Shown: positions 13,673 to 20,191 of the stretch, piece after piece
Layout: each line of letters starts with the position of its first letter
Position numbering within the stretch: the first letter of the stretch is position 1
Assembly: GCA_016234425.1 (NCBI GenBank)
Contig: JACRCA010000362.1
Span: forward strand, 1 to 20,191
Source: Deltaproteobacteria bacterium
Lineage (GTDB): Bacteria > Desulfobacterota > SM23-61
DNA length: 20,191 nucleotides
Direction: 5' to 3'
Program-made: the position numbers and the translations under genes
Notes under the pieces: generated by a model
Told to the model about the DNA's origin: nothing
Database searches by the model: none
The model's input: the letters and a program-made list of their open reading frames with translations, nothing else

Positions 13673-15850
13673 TCAAACTTGCCATAGGGTGCCGGCAAAA
13701 TCTCGATCTGGGATGGTCATCGAGAGATACCCGCTCCGGGGATACCGCTCCACTTCCAAGTCCTCTTTTTTAACTGTTAAAATAAAGTCTATTTTTTCTT
13801 TGGCCTGGAATTGGAGCTCTGCAAAGGGGATAGAAAGCTCGATGATTTTTCCCGAGCAGATGCTGCTGAAGCGCTTTTGCGTCTGGACCTTGCCTTCCGA
13901 GAGGAAATGCAGAATGAAAAAATTCTCATCTTCTCCTGAGAACTTGACTGGGAAAGCAATTTGGCTCTGCGGGCGCGTAAGGAAGTGGATGCAAAACTGT
14001 AACCCCTCTAAATGGTTTCGGTTCCGTAAGATGGGATCAAGGCGAAAATAAAGACGGTCGAGATCAAACCCGTAGTAGATGGCGGAGACAAATCCTTCGC
14101 CGCGATACATAGAGCCCGGAAAGTATTTGGCCGGAAAGTATCCTGCCTCCCGCCATTCGTAGAAATGGGTGACCCGCCCATCCAGGACAGGGGAGATTAA
14201 TCCTAAAGGTTCCACTGCGGGCTTTACCTCATGGGGCAGAGCAATTGGGGTTTTCAGATAATCCGGTACTTCCGACCCCAGAAGAAGATGTACGTTCCTG
14301 AGATGCATGCGAAAGAGACGGTCAAATTCCTCGTCATAATCGCTGGTAAAATCATCTCCGTACCACCAGAACCAATCGCTCCCCTCGGCAATGTAGATTT
14401 GCTCCCAAGCCAAGCGCACCTTTTCTGGTGGAATTTTTGCATCATCCTCGGAGGCTCTCTGCAAGAAGGCCCGCGTCCTCCTCAAACATTCCCAGGCTCG
14501 GTTGTCCTCCGGAGATCCGATCCAGATCCTGAAATTTTGATCGATCCAGGAACCTGTATGGAGTTGATCCAGTGTTTTCCGTGGAGGATGGGCTTCCAGA
14601 AATTCACTGACTTTCACTGTCTCCAGGGTGAAATCATGGGATAGCCTTTCATAAAGGCTGCGGAGAAAGTCACGGCCTCCGTCCGGGTAGTATTCCCAGG
14701 GGTTCTCCCCGTCGAGGGCAATAAAAACGAGACAATCTTCTTGAGTCCCGGAGAGGTAGTTTCTGATGTTATAAAGATGGGTCAGCAGGTCGTTTGCGGA
14801 AACCTGAGGGGGATTTTTGCGGTAAGTGAATCCGATGAGATCAGAGAGGTTTCGGTCCCGAAAGACCATGATGACCTCCGCGCCTTGGTACTTAACCCGG
14901 TAGGGTTGGTAGAGATGGGCGCGTCCTGCCCCCGCAGGCAGAGATTTAAAGAGAACTCCCTCATCGGAGGCCATCCAGCGAATTCCCGCTTGGTGGACGA
15001 TGGGGATCAATTCCGGGGAAACCGACCCTTCTGAAGGCCACATTCCCATCGGGTCTTTTCCGAAAAGCTCGCGATAAAAGGCCACAGCTTTTTGGACCTG
15101 CGCTTCGGCGTCTTTGGGGTAGGAAAAAGGGATGGGCAATGGTGCCTGGGGCATGGCCCGGGAGGCATGCTTCGAATCGATCAAAAGCGGAAGAATGGGA
15201 TGATAAAAAGGGCTGGTGGTGATCTCCACCTGCCCCCGACATTGGGCAGCCTGGTAAAGAGGGATTACCTCTCGGAGAATCTCCAATTGAACTTTAAGAA
15301 GCTCGGCTTTGTCGCCTTCCGAAAAAAACCTGCTTTTTTTTAAAAGTTCGCGGACACTCTCTCTTCTCTCGCGCGCCCGGTGCCCCATCCAGGATAGGTT
15401 GAACCAAACTTGCAGGTCTCGGAAATCTTGGGAACTGAATTGATGCAAAAGGTCATCCCAACGGTATTCAGGAACTTTCCGCCCCCTTTTTTGTAGAAGA
15501 GCCCAATACGCTGGGTAGGGCTTGACCATGGTTTCCCAATGGCACATGAAAAAATTTACTAAGATGAATTTTTTCTCTTCCAAGGACAATTCTTCGGCGG
15601 GTTTTCGAGTATGATCGAGAAAAACATCTCGAGCCTCTCCCCGGGCATAATCATTCAACTGAGAGAGCAGGGAGGGGACCAAGTTGAAAGTCTGCCGGAT
15701 CGCTGGATAATCCTCCAGCAAAGAGATCATATCGTAATATCCCTTAAGGGCATGCAACCTTACCCAGGGCAGCGAATACTCCCCACTCAAAGGATCCCGG
15801 TAATAAGGCTGATGCATATGCCAAAAGAAAGCAATGGGCAGCCTTCCCAT
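13673..15850 (-). CDS. GH57 amylopullulanase/alpha-amylase-like enzyme
   Basis: A second, distinct GH57 enzyme of 725 residues, probably cleaving alpha-1,4 and possibly alpha-1,6 bonds of glycogen or dextrins. Conserved regions in order: FFWHMHQPYYRDP (His13), EITTSPFYHPILPLL (209-223), MWPSEGSVSPELIP with predicted nucleophile Glu274, FIALDGENPWEYY with predicted acid Asp380, and GSWIDQNFRIWIG (433-445), the substrate-side motif seen in amylopullulanase-type members. A C-terminal beta-rich region follows (about 540-725). No signal peptide is seen, so it is predicted intracellular, unlike secreted amylopullulanases. The start ATG has GGAAGAAG upstream and a promoter about 30 bases further. 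It is the first gene of the ten-gene operon, and 22 bases separate it from the second GH57 gene. Confidence 0.88.
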   Translation of the reverse strand: MGRLPIAFFWHMHQPYYRDPLSGEYSLPWVRLHALKGYYDMISLLEDYPAIRQTFNLVPSLLSQLNDYARGEARDVFLDHTRKPAEELSLEEKKFILVNFFMCHWETMVKPYPAYWALLQKRGRKVPEYRWDDLLHQFSSQDFRDLQVWFNLSWMGHRARERRESVRELLKKSRFFSEGDKAELLKVQLEILREVIPLYQAAQCRGQVEITTSPFYHPILPLLIDSKHASRAMPQAPLPIPFSYPKDAEAQVQKAVAFYRELFGKDPMGMWPSEGSVSPELIPIVHQAGIRWMASDEGVLFKSLPAGAGRAHLYQPYRVKYQGAEVIMVFRDRNLSDLIGFTYRKNPPQVSANDLLTHLYNIRNYLSGTQEDCLVFIALDGENPWEYYPDGGRDFLRSLYERLSHDFTLETVKVSEFLEAHPPRKTLDQLHTGSWIDQNFRIWIGSPEDNRAWECLRRTRAFLQRASEDDAKIPPEKVRLAWEQIYIAEGSDWFWWYGDDFTSDYDEEFDRLFRMHLRNVHLLLGSEVPDYLKTPIALPHEVKPAVEPLGLISPVLDGRVTHFYEWREAGYFPAKYFPGSMYRGEGFVSAIYYGFDLDRLYFRLDPILRNRNHLEGLQFCIHFLTRPQSQIAFPVKFSGEDENFFILHFLSEGKVQTQKRFSSICSGKIIELSIPFAELQFQAKEKIDFILTVKKEDLEVERYPRSGYLSMTIPDRDFAGTLWQV

Positions 15851-15877
15851 AGGATTATCTTCTTCCGAATATTAAAA

Positions 15878-15906
15878 AATATAACAAATTTGGTGTAAGG
15901 AAACAA
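15878..15906 (-). promoter_or_regulatory. Sigma70-like promoter of the GH57-to-rpe operon
   Basis: On the minus strand TTGTTT (15901-15906) and TATATT (15878-15883) are separated by exactly 17 bases, matching 3 of 6 and 5 of 6 consensus positions. Transcription would start near 15871, just before the GGAAGAAG ribosome site of the first GH57 gene. No other convincing promoter was seen within the packed downstream genes. The assignment is by pattern only. Confidence 0.5.
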
Positions 15907-16024
15907 GGTTTAGTTCCCCTTGATTGACTTTGGCACCCCTTAAACCCTATCCCCGCTTTTGGAAGAAAGAGGCGGGATTATAATTTCATCGATCGAAAGG
16001 GATTAAGAGTCGAGGGCGGGAGGA

Positions 16025-16052
16025 TTGACTTTCGGCTCAGCTGTGGTATTTT
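16025..16052 (+). promoter_or_regulatory. Candidate sigma70 promoter of trxB
   Basis: TTGACT (16025-16030) and TATTTT (16047-16052) are 16 bases apart, matching 5 of 6 and 4 of 6 consensus positions. The transcript would begin near 16059, about 30 bases before the trxB start. A perfect TATAAT also occurs upstream at 15979-15984 but lacks a good -35 at 16-18 bases. It overlaps an imperfect CCCGC/GCGGG inverted repeat and could be a second start site. Confidence 0.45.
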
Positions 16053-16087
16053 TTAGGTGCGCAATGGATTCAACTGGAGGAAGAGTC

Positions 16088-17017
16088 ATGGCGATGCCAG
16101 ATTATGATTTGCTCATCGCTGGCGGCGGCCCGGCAGGTCTAACGGCCGGCCTCTATGCCGCCCGGGCGAAACTTCGCGCGCTCCTCGTAGAAAAGATGGC
16201 GCCCGGAGGGCAGGCCGCCAGCACTTATATGATCGAAAACTACCCTGGTTTCCCAGAGGGCATCCCTGGGCCAGACCTGATGCAAGCGATGGAGAACCAA
16301 GCAAAGCGTTTTGGGCTGGAGATCGTAACCGGAGAAGTAAGCCAATTGACCTCTCGCGGGCAGCTTTGGGAAGTGGAGCAGGAAGGCCGAAAAATAACGG
16401 CCAAAGCTGTTATCGTGGCCACGGGGGTTGAGCCAGCAAAATTAGGAGTCCCCGGTGAGGAGGAGCTGAAGGGGAGGGGGGTCTCCTATTGCGCTACCTG
16501 TGATGGGCCTTTCTTTCGCGATCAGGATATCGGGGTTGTTGGCGGGGGCGATTCGGCCGTGGACGAAGCCTTATACCTGAGTCGCTTTGCCAGGCGCGTC
16601 TACATCATCCATCGGCGCAATGCCCTACGAGCCGAAAAAATTCTGCAGGAAAGGGCGTTCAGGAATGAAAAGATCGAGATCCTTTGGGATAACGTAGTTA
16701 CCAAGGTGATCGGCGGGGCAGGGGTGGAAGCGTTGGAGTTGAAGAGCGTGAAGACCCAAGAAAGAAGGACGTTAAAAGTAAGCGGGGTCTTTTTTTATGT
16801 GGGGTTAAAACCCAACACAGGATTTCTTCGGGAAATAGTGGAGATGGACGAGCGAGGGCACGTGATCACGGATGCGAATATGGCTACCTCTGCTCCGGGA
16901 GTTTTTGCCGCAGGCGATGTTCGCCAGAAGCTTCTACGCCAGGTAGCAACCGCCGTTGGAGACGGAGCTACGGCCGCCTTTGCGGTCGAACGCTATCTGG
17001 AGTCGATGTTTCGCTGA
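16088..17017 (+). CDS. trxB: Thioredoxin reductase (NADPH)
   Basis: FAD-dependent disulfide reductase that passes electrons from NADPH to thioredoxin. The 309-residue protein shows the FAD-binding GGGPAG (12-17) and the redox-active CATC (135-138) followed by DGPFF. The NADPH-binding GGGDSA (152-157) and HRRNALRA are present, the arginines being typical of 2'-phosphate recognition. The C-terminal FAD motif GVFAAGDV is also there. I start at ATG 16088 because GGAGGA lies 6 bases upstream; a longer reading from 16025 would begin inside the promoter, and ATG 16094 is a minor alternative. It is divergent from the GH57 operon and stands alone, with 263 bases before surE. Confidence 0.95.
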   Translation: MAMPDYDLLIAGGGPAGLTAGLYAARAKLRALLVEKMAPGGQAASTYMIENYPGFPEGIPGPDLMQAMENQAKRFGLEIVTGEVSQLTSRGQLWEVEQEGRKITAKAVIVATGVEPAKLGVPGEEELKGRGVSYCATCDGPFFRDQDIGVVGGGDSAVDEALYLSRFARRVYIIHRRNALRAEKILQERAFRNEKIEILWDNVVTKVIGGAGVEALELKSVKTQERRTLKVSGVFFYVGLKPNTGFLREIVEMDERGHVITDANMATSAPGVFAAGDVRQKLLRQVATAVGDGATAAFAVERYLESMFR

Positions 17018-17120
17018 CTGGGGGAATTCGTCCGCTGCTGAAAGCAAAAATGGCCTTAAAATTTAAATAAATGTAAGAATTTAGCGTTTTGAAAAGAATC
17101 ATTATTGTTCTATTAAGTAC

Positions 17121-17189
17121 GTCATTCCCGCGAAAGCGGGAATCCAGAAATCTTAGAAAAGCCTGGACTCCTGCTTTCGCAGGAGTGAC
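17121..17189. repeat. Two-arm dispersed hairpin repeat (GTCATTCCCGCGAAAGCGGGAATCC family)
   Basis: Each 27-base arm is itself a hairpin with an 8-bp stem and 4-base loop: ATTCCCGC-GAAA-GCGGGAAT at 17124-17143 and ACTCCTGC-TTTC-GCAGGAGT at 17167-17186. The second arm is an inverted copy of the first. The four differences between arms come as pairs that keep both stems intact. Related elements are dispersed in many proteobacterial genomes. It lies in the trxB-surE gap (17018-17280), which otherwise shows no gene and no classical terminator. The hairpins may end or protect the trxB transcript. Confidence 0.8.
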
Positions 17190-17280
17190 AGACTCTATTT
17201 GGTTTGCGATTTCGCATCTTTTTCAAAGAGCTAAATTATTACAATAAATCAATTTCAGTTTTGGGGAGCCAAGAACATCC

Positions 17281-18048
17281 ATGACCCGCAAGGGAGCAGG
17301 TTTGAAAATTTTGATTTCCAACGATGATGGAATCTATTCCGAGGGGCTGCGGGCATTGAACGAGGCCCTGGAAAGGATTGCCGAAGTTTGGACCGTGGCC
17401 CCGGACCGCGAACAGAGCGCGGTGAGTCATGCATTGAGCATGGGCCGTACGCTGCGCTGGAAGAAGGTGAAGGAACTGGGGCCTCGTTTTTTTGCGGTGA
17501 ATGGAACACCGACAGATTGCATCCTCCTGGGAGTCAGCAAGATTTTGCCCGAGAGGCCGGGCCTGATCGTCTCTGGAATCAATAAAGGGGAGAATTTGGG
17601 GGATGACATAACTTACTCTGGAACGGTCTCCGCGGCCATCGAAGGAACGATCCTGGGCATTCCCTCCTTTGCCATTTCTTTGGTGGCCAGGAACGACTTC
17701 GACTTCACCCCGGCCGCTCATTTCGCCGCCCGTTTAGCTAAGAATATTCTCCGGCACGGCCTTCCCCGGAATACTTTTCTAAACGTCAACGTCCCGGCCA
17801 CGGGGAAAAAACCCCGCGCGTACAAGATTACGCGCATGGGTAAGCGGATTTATGGTGACCCGGTGCAGGAGAAATTGGACCGGTGGGGGAAAAAATATTA
17901 TCTGATCGGCGGCAATGATCCAGGGTACGCAGATACGGAAGATTCAGATTTTAAAGCCATCGCCAATAATTTCATCTCCATAACGCCCTTGCACTTAGAT
18001 TGGACCAATTATGCCTCCTTTGAAACACTGGCCAAACGCAAAATCTGA
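17281..18048 (+). CDS. surE: 5'/3'-nucleotidase SurE
   Basis: Survival protein SurE, a divalent-metal-dependent nucleoside monophosphate phosphatase. The 255-residue protein carries the metal-binding ISNDDGIYSEGL near the N-terminus (Asp15-Asp16), then APDREQSAVSHALS, FAVNGTPTDC and SGINKGENLGDDITYSGTV with the conserved Asn, all hallmarks of the family. The start is uncertain. ATG 17281 adds MTRKGAG before the usual beginning, with GGGGAG 12 bases upstream. TTG 17302 would give the canonical short N-terminus LKILISNDDG and has AGGGAG 5 bases upstream. It is followed by pcm after 21 bases, the same pairing as in E. coli, where both act in stationary-phase survival. The rest of that E. coli cluster (nlpD, rpoS) is absent here. 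Confidence 0.95.
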   Translation: MTRKGAGLKILISNDDGIYSEGLRALNEALERIAEVWTVAPDREQSAVSHALSMGRTLRWKKVKELGPRFFAVNGTPTDCILLGVSKILPERPGLIVSGINKGENLGDDITYSGTVSAAIEGTILGIPSFAISLVARNDFDFTPAAHFAARLAKNILRHGLPRNTFLNVNVPATGKKPRAYKITRMGKRIYGDPVQEKLDRWGKKYYLIGGNDPGYADTEDSDFKAIANNFISITPLHLDWTNYASFETLAKRKI

Positions 18049-18069
18049 GCCTTCTTTCCAAGCCGAACG

Positions 18070-18759
18070 ATGAAACCATTTAGGGAACGGCCACTCCCAA
18101 CCCTGGATTATGCTAAAGCTCGAGAGCGTATGGTCCAGGAACAGATCATCGGGCGAGGGATCAAAGACCTGCGAGTGATCAAAGCCATGCAGGAGGTCCC
18201 CAGGCACCTTTTCATTCCAGAAGCTTTGCTTGGCCAAGCCTATGGAGATTTTGCCCTGCCCATCGGGGAGGGGCAGACCATCACTCAACCTTACCTGGTT
18301 GCTTACATGAGCGAGGCTCTGGGTCTTAAAGGGGAGGAACGTGTCCTGGAAATCGGGACGGGGTCAGGCTATCAGGTGGCAGTGCTGGCGCATCTGGCCT
18401 GGCGAGTGTATTCGGTGGAGAGAATTCGCTCGCTTCTCGAACGGGCGAGGAAGGTCCTCGATCAGATCCAGTGCTGGAATGTGATTACCCGGCTCTTTGA
18501 CGGGACTTATGGCTGGAAAGAGGAAGCGCCCTTCGAGGCCATTCTGGTTACGGGCGGATCTCCCTCCATCCCCTCGCCCTTGAAGGAACAACTGAAGGTC
18601 GGGGGAACCATGGTAATTCCCGTGGGCAGCCGCAGCTCCCAGAAACTCCTAAAAATCCGCCGAACCGCCACAGGATTTTTGGAAGAAGAATTAAGGGAAT
18701 GTAATTTCGTGGCCCTGGTCGGCGAATACGGGTGGGAAAAGCAAGAGAGGATTTCTTGA
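18070..18759 (+). CDS. pcm: Protein-L-isoaspartate O-methyltransferase
   Basis: Methylates L-isoaspartyl residues that form as proteins age, allowing their return to aspartate. The 229-residue protein shows VPRHLFIPEALLGQAYGD, the active-site loop GEGQTITQPYLVAYM (about 66-80), and the SAM-binding VLEIGTGSGYQVAVLAHL (92-109) with SVER at the end of the next strand. The segment usually reading close to VTAAAPEIP is VTGGSPSIP here, a mild deviation. Length is usual for the long bacterial form with an N-terminal extension. It lies 21 bases after surE and is probably co-transcribed. No clear Shine-Dalgarno sequence precedes the ATG, so coupling with surE is likely. Confidence 0.94.
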   Translation: MKPFRERPLPTLDYAKARERMVQEQIIGRGIKDLRVIKAMQEVPRHLFIPEALLGQAYGDFALPIGEGQTITQPYLVAYMSEALGLKGEERVLEIGTGSGYQVAVLAHLAWRVYSVERIRSLLERARKVLDQIQCWNVITRLFDGTYGWKEEAPFEAILVTGGSPSIPSPLKEQLKVGGTMVIPVGSRSSQKLLKIRRTATGFLEEELRECNFVALVGEYGWEKQERIS

Positions 18760-18882
18760 GTTTAGTTCATCTCCAATTCATGTGGCCTCGCCTTAAAGAA
18801 ATCATCAATAAATTGACCATCATTCAAACAAATCAAGTTATCCCCTGGCAATATTCGTGCAGAGATAAGCCTCCATTCATCC

Positions 18883-19175
18883 ATGGAAGTAATGAGGGAG
18901 GATTGGGGAAAGCAACTTTATTACCCTTCTCTGAGAAAGAAGCAGCTGATCTTGAAAGTGACTACCGAGGTTTTCGCGGAAAAGGGCTTCAATAAAACGA
19001 CAATCTCTCAGATTGCCCGGAAGGCCAAGATCGCCAAGGGCAGCATTTACCGTTATACCGTTATTTCGATAACAAAGAAGATTTGCTGTCCTCTATTCCC
19101 GAAGAACGGATGGAGAGTTTTTTATTAGGTCTGCGGGAGCAAGCACCGTCATCGTGGTTGGCCGCAGCCCAATGA
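18883..19175 (+). pseudogene. Broken TetR-family regulator (frameshifted and truncated paralogue)
   Basis: From ATG 18883 the frame gives a TetR helix-turn-helix domain (LILKVTTEVFAEKGF, TTISQIARKAKIAKGSIYRY) and then runs into unrelated sequence. The cause is visible: TACCGTTA is duplicated in tandem at 19048-19063. Removing one copy restores YFDNKEDLLSSIPEERMESF, which matches the intact gene at 19497 (about 48 of 67 residues identical). Even in the restored frame, similarity ends after GLREQ and a stop follows at 19173-19175, so the whole ligand-binding domain is missing. A weak promoter-like TTGACC lies at 18813-18818. I judge it non-functional, although the DNA-binding domain could still be made as a short 81-residue product ending at 19128. 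Confidence 0.82.
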
Positions 19176-19496
19176 CCGGTCTCCGGGGTAGTGGCATCAG
19201 CTAAGGCGCATGGTTTTCTATCCTCCCTTTCGGATATTTATGAATATGGTTCATTTTTTAAAAAATTTCTTTAATTTTCAACTTCGGATCAATAATTTGC
19301 TGATAGTTTCTACATTTTCTTAATTTTTTCCATCTTCTTCCGCCGGAAAAAAGGCTTTTTTTCGAAATTTTTTTTCTTGACAAAGATTTAGGGATGAGTA
19401 TGATTCATTTCGAGTTTCATTCCCTTTTAGGCAAATCGGGTTTCCGCCTGGTGACTGACCGAAAGGATCTCACTTCATAATGGATATGAGGGAAGG
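19176..19496. other. AT-rich intergenic region between the TetR relic and intact TetR gene
   Basis: No coding or RNA gene is visible in these 321 bases. The left part has T- and A-runs, including a perfect 12-base palindrome of six T and six A at 19254-19265, and a run GGAAAAAAGGCTTTTTTTCG at 19345-19364 that could form a weak hairpin. The right part contains the promoter of the downstream regulator and its leader of about 85 bases. It may include scar sequence from loss of the 3' half of the upstream TetR gene, but I find no remnant of it. Confidence 0.6.
19377..19404 (+). promoter_or_regulatory. Strong sigma70-like promoter with operator-like palindrome before tetR-family gene
   Basis: TTGACA (19377-19382, perfect) and TATGAT (19399-19404, 5 of 6) are 16 bases apart. 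The inverted repeat ATGA-T-TCAT (19400-19408) overlaps the -10 box. A looser pair GGGATGA/TCATTCCC flanks it. An operator placed here would suit autorepression by the regulator encoded downstream, which is common for TetR proteins. The promoter call is by sequence match; the operator is inference. Confidence 0.65.
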
Positions 19497-20191
19497 ATGA
19501 AGCGTAAGCGAAGATTTCAGGCGGAGAGCAAGAAGCGGCTGATTTTGCAGGTGGCCAACGAGGTCTTCGCCGAGAGAGGTTTCCAGGAGACGACCATCTC
19601 CCAGATTGCTCAGAAGGCTGGTATAGCTGAGGGCAGCCTCTACGATTATTTCAAGAACAAGGAGGATCTTTTGTTTTCCATTCCGGAGGAGCGGATGGAG
19701 GGTTTTTTATTTGGGTTGCAGGAGCATTTGAAGGGGATTCGGGGGGGTTTGGAGAAGTTGCGGAAATTGATCTGGTATCATTTGGATTTTTACGAGAGGA
19801 ACAGGGATTATACCCGGATTTTGCTTTTAGATTTGCGGCAGAATCCGCGCTTTAACCGGAGTCGGGCCTATGGGATGATTCGGCAGTACAGCAAGATGAT
19901 TCTTCAGGTGATCGAGGAGGGGAAGAGGGAGAGGAGTATCCGGAGGGAGGTAGATTCTTATATTTTGCGGGATTTGATTTTGGGGACGATAGAGCATTTT
20001 AGCATTCGGGGGTTTATCATGGGGAGGGTTCCCCCTTTGGCTGAGGCAGCGGATCAGCTTTATGACTTGATTGTTTCTGGGGTGGCGGAGAGGAATCGAA
20101 TGGTCACCCTTCCCTTGAATCAGTTAATCAGGCTGCGGCGATCAGAAATAAGTAGGAAGAAAATATCCATGGGGAATATGAGAATGCGGCA
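19497..20191 (+). CDS. TetR/AcrR-family transcriptional regulator (3' end outside window)
   Basis: The frame is open from ATG 19497 to the right edge (231 codons plus 2 bases), so the C-terminus is not seen. Residues 13-60 form the TetR helix-turn-helix: RLILQVANEVFAERGF, TTISQIAQKAGIAEGSLYDY, then FKNKEDLL. The following helical ligand-binding domain (about 70-210) includes WYHLDFYERNRDYTRILLL and RQYSKMILQVIEEG, a type often found beside acyl-CoA metabolism genes in anaerobes. The ligand is unknown. GAGG lies 5 bases before the ATG. A 6-codon leader frame (19480-19500) ends across this start as ATGA. Strong codon bias to TTG, CGG, GGG and AGG distinguishes it from neighbours. Already 231 residues, it is slightly longer than typical TetR proteins. 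Confidence 0.9.
   Translation, partial: MKRKRRFQAESKKRLILQVANEVFAERGFQETTISQIAQKAGIAEGSLYDYFKNKEDLLFSIPEERMEGFLFGLQEHLKGIRGGLEKLRKLIWYHLDFYERNRDYTRILLLDLRQNPRFNRSRAYGMIRQYSKMILQVIEEGKRERSIRREVDSYILRDLILGTIEHFSIRGFIMGRVPPLAEAADQLYDLIVSGVAERNRMVTLPLNQLIRLRRSEISRKKISMGNMRMR

Noticed and set aside
16025..16087. Longer N-terminus for thioredoxin reductase
   Set aside because: It begins within a promoter-like TTGACT, lacks a ribosome site, and the GGAGGA site clearly serves the ATG at 16088.
17205..17216. TGCGA-TT-TCGCA followed by T-rich sequence as a terminator
   Set aside because: The stem is only 5 bp with a 2-base loop, too small for a convincing intrinsic terminator.
18732..18995. 87-residue open frame overlapping the end of pcm and the start of the TetR relic
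   Set aside because: It has no recognisable domain and lies out of frame with the TetR similarity, which accounts for the sequence better.
19254..19265. Perfect T6A6 palindrome as a regulatory site
   Set aside because: It is simple AT sequence in an AT-rich spacer and is likely by chance.
1..20191. A novel defence or mobile system
   Set aside because: No nuclease, transposase, integrase, toxin-antitoxin or phage gene pattern was found. Apart from the TetR locus the genes are core metabolic and housekeeping families.

Overview
The window looks like a chromosomal segment of a Gram-negative anaerobe, most likely of the Desulfobacterota (former Deltaproteobacteria). This is inferred from gene style, from two dispersed palindromic repeat families of a kind often seen in such genomes, from a pair of GH57 enzymes, and from TetR and cyclase-family genes typical of syntroph and sulfate-reducer relatives. 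No rRNA or other strict taxonomic marker is present, so the assignment is tentative.

Left part, minus strand (1-15850): a tightly packed run of ten genes transcribed right to left. In transcription order they are a GH57 amylopullulanase-like enzyme, a GH57 4-alpha-glucanotransferase-like enzyme, a GalT-like uridylyltransferase, glycogen synthase (glgA), a soluble sensor histidine kinase with three GAF-like regions, primosomal helicase priA, peptide deformylase (def), Met-tRNA formyltransferase (fmt), rRNA methyltransferase rsmB and ribulose-phosphate epimerase (rpe). Several junctions are 4-base stop/start overlaps (galT/glgA, glgA/kinase, kinase/priA, def/fmt), which points to one translationally coupled operon. 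A sigma70-like promoter lies just upstream of the first gene. The front half handles alpha-glucan storage and remodelling. The back half is the widely conserved priA-def-fmt-rsmB-rpe housekeeping cluster. After rpe comes a gap with a palindromic repeat, then the start of a cyclase-family gene that runs off the left edge.

Right part, plus strand (about 16000-20191): thioredoxin reductase (trxB), read divergently from the operon; a gap with a two-hairpin repeat; the protein- and nucleotide-repair pair surE-pcm; a broken TetR-family regulator; an AT-rich spacer; and an intact TetR-family regulator with a strong promoter, still open at the right edge. The two TetR genes are clear paralogues (about 48 of 67 N-terminal residues identical once an 8-base tandem duplication is removed). 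The first is a frameshifted and truncated relic.

I see no CRISPR array, prophage, transposase, rRNA or tRNA. Most of the window is ordinary core genome. The points most worth a second look are the orphan GAF kinase wired between glycogen synthase and PriA, the GalT-like enzyme in an alpha-glucan context with an HSHSQ active-site motif, the decaying TetR duplicate, and the two-arm hairpin repeat with compensatory changes.
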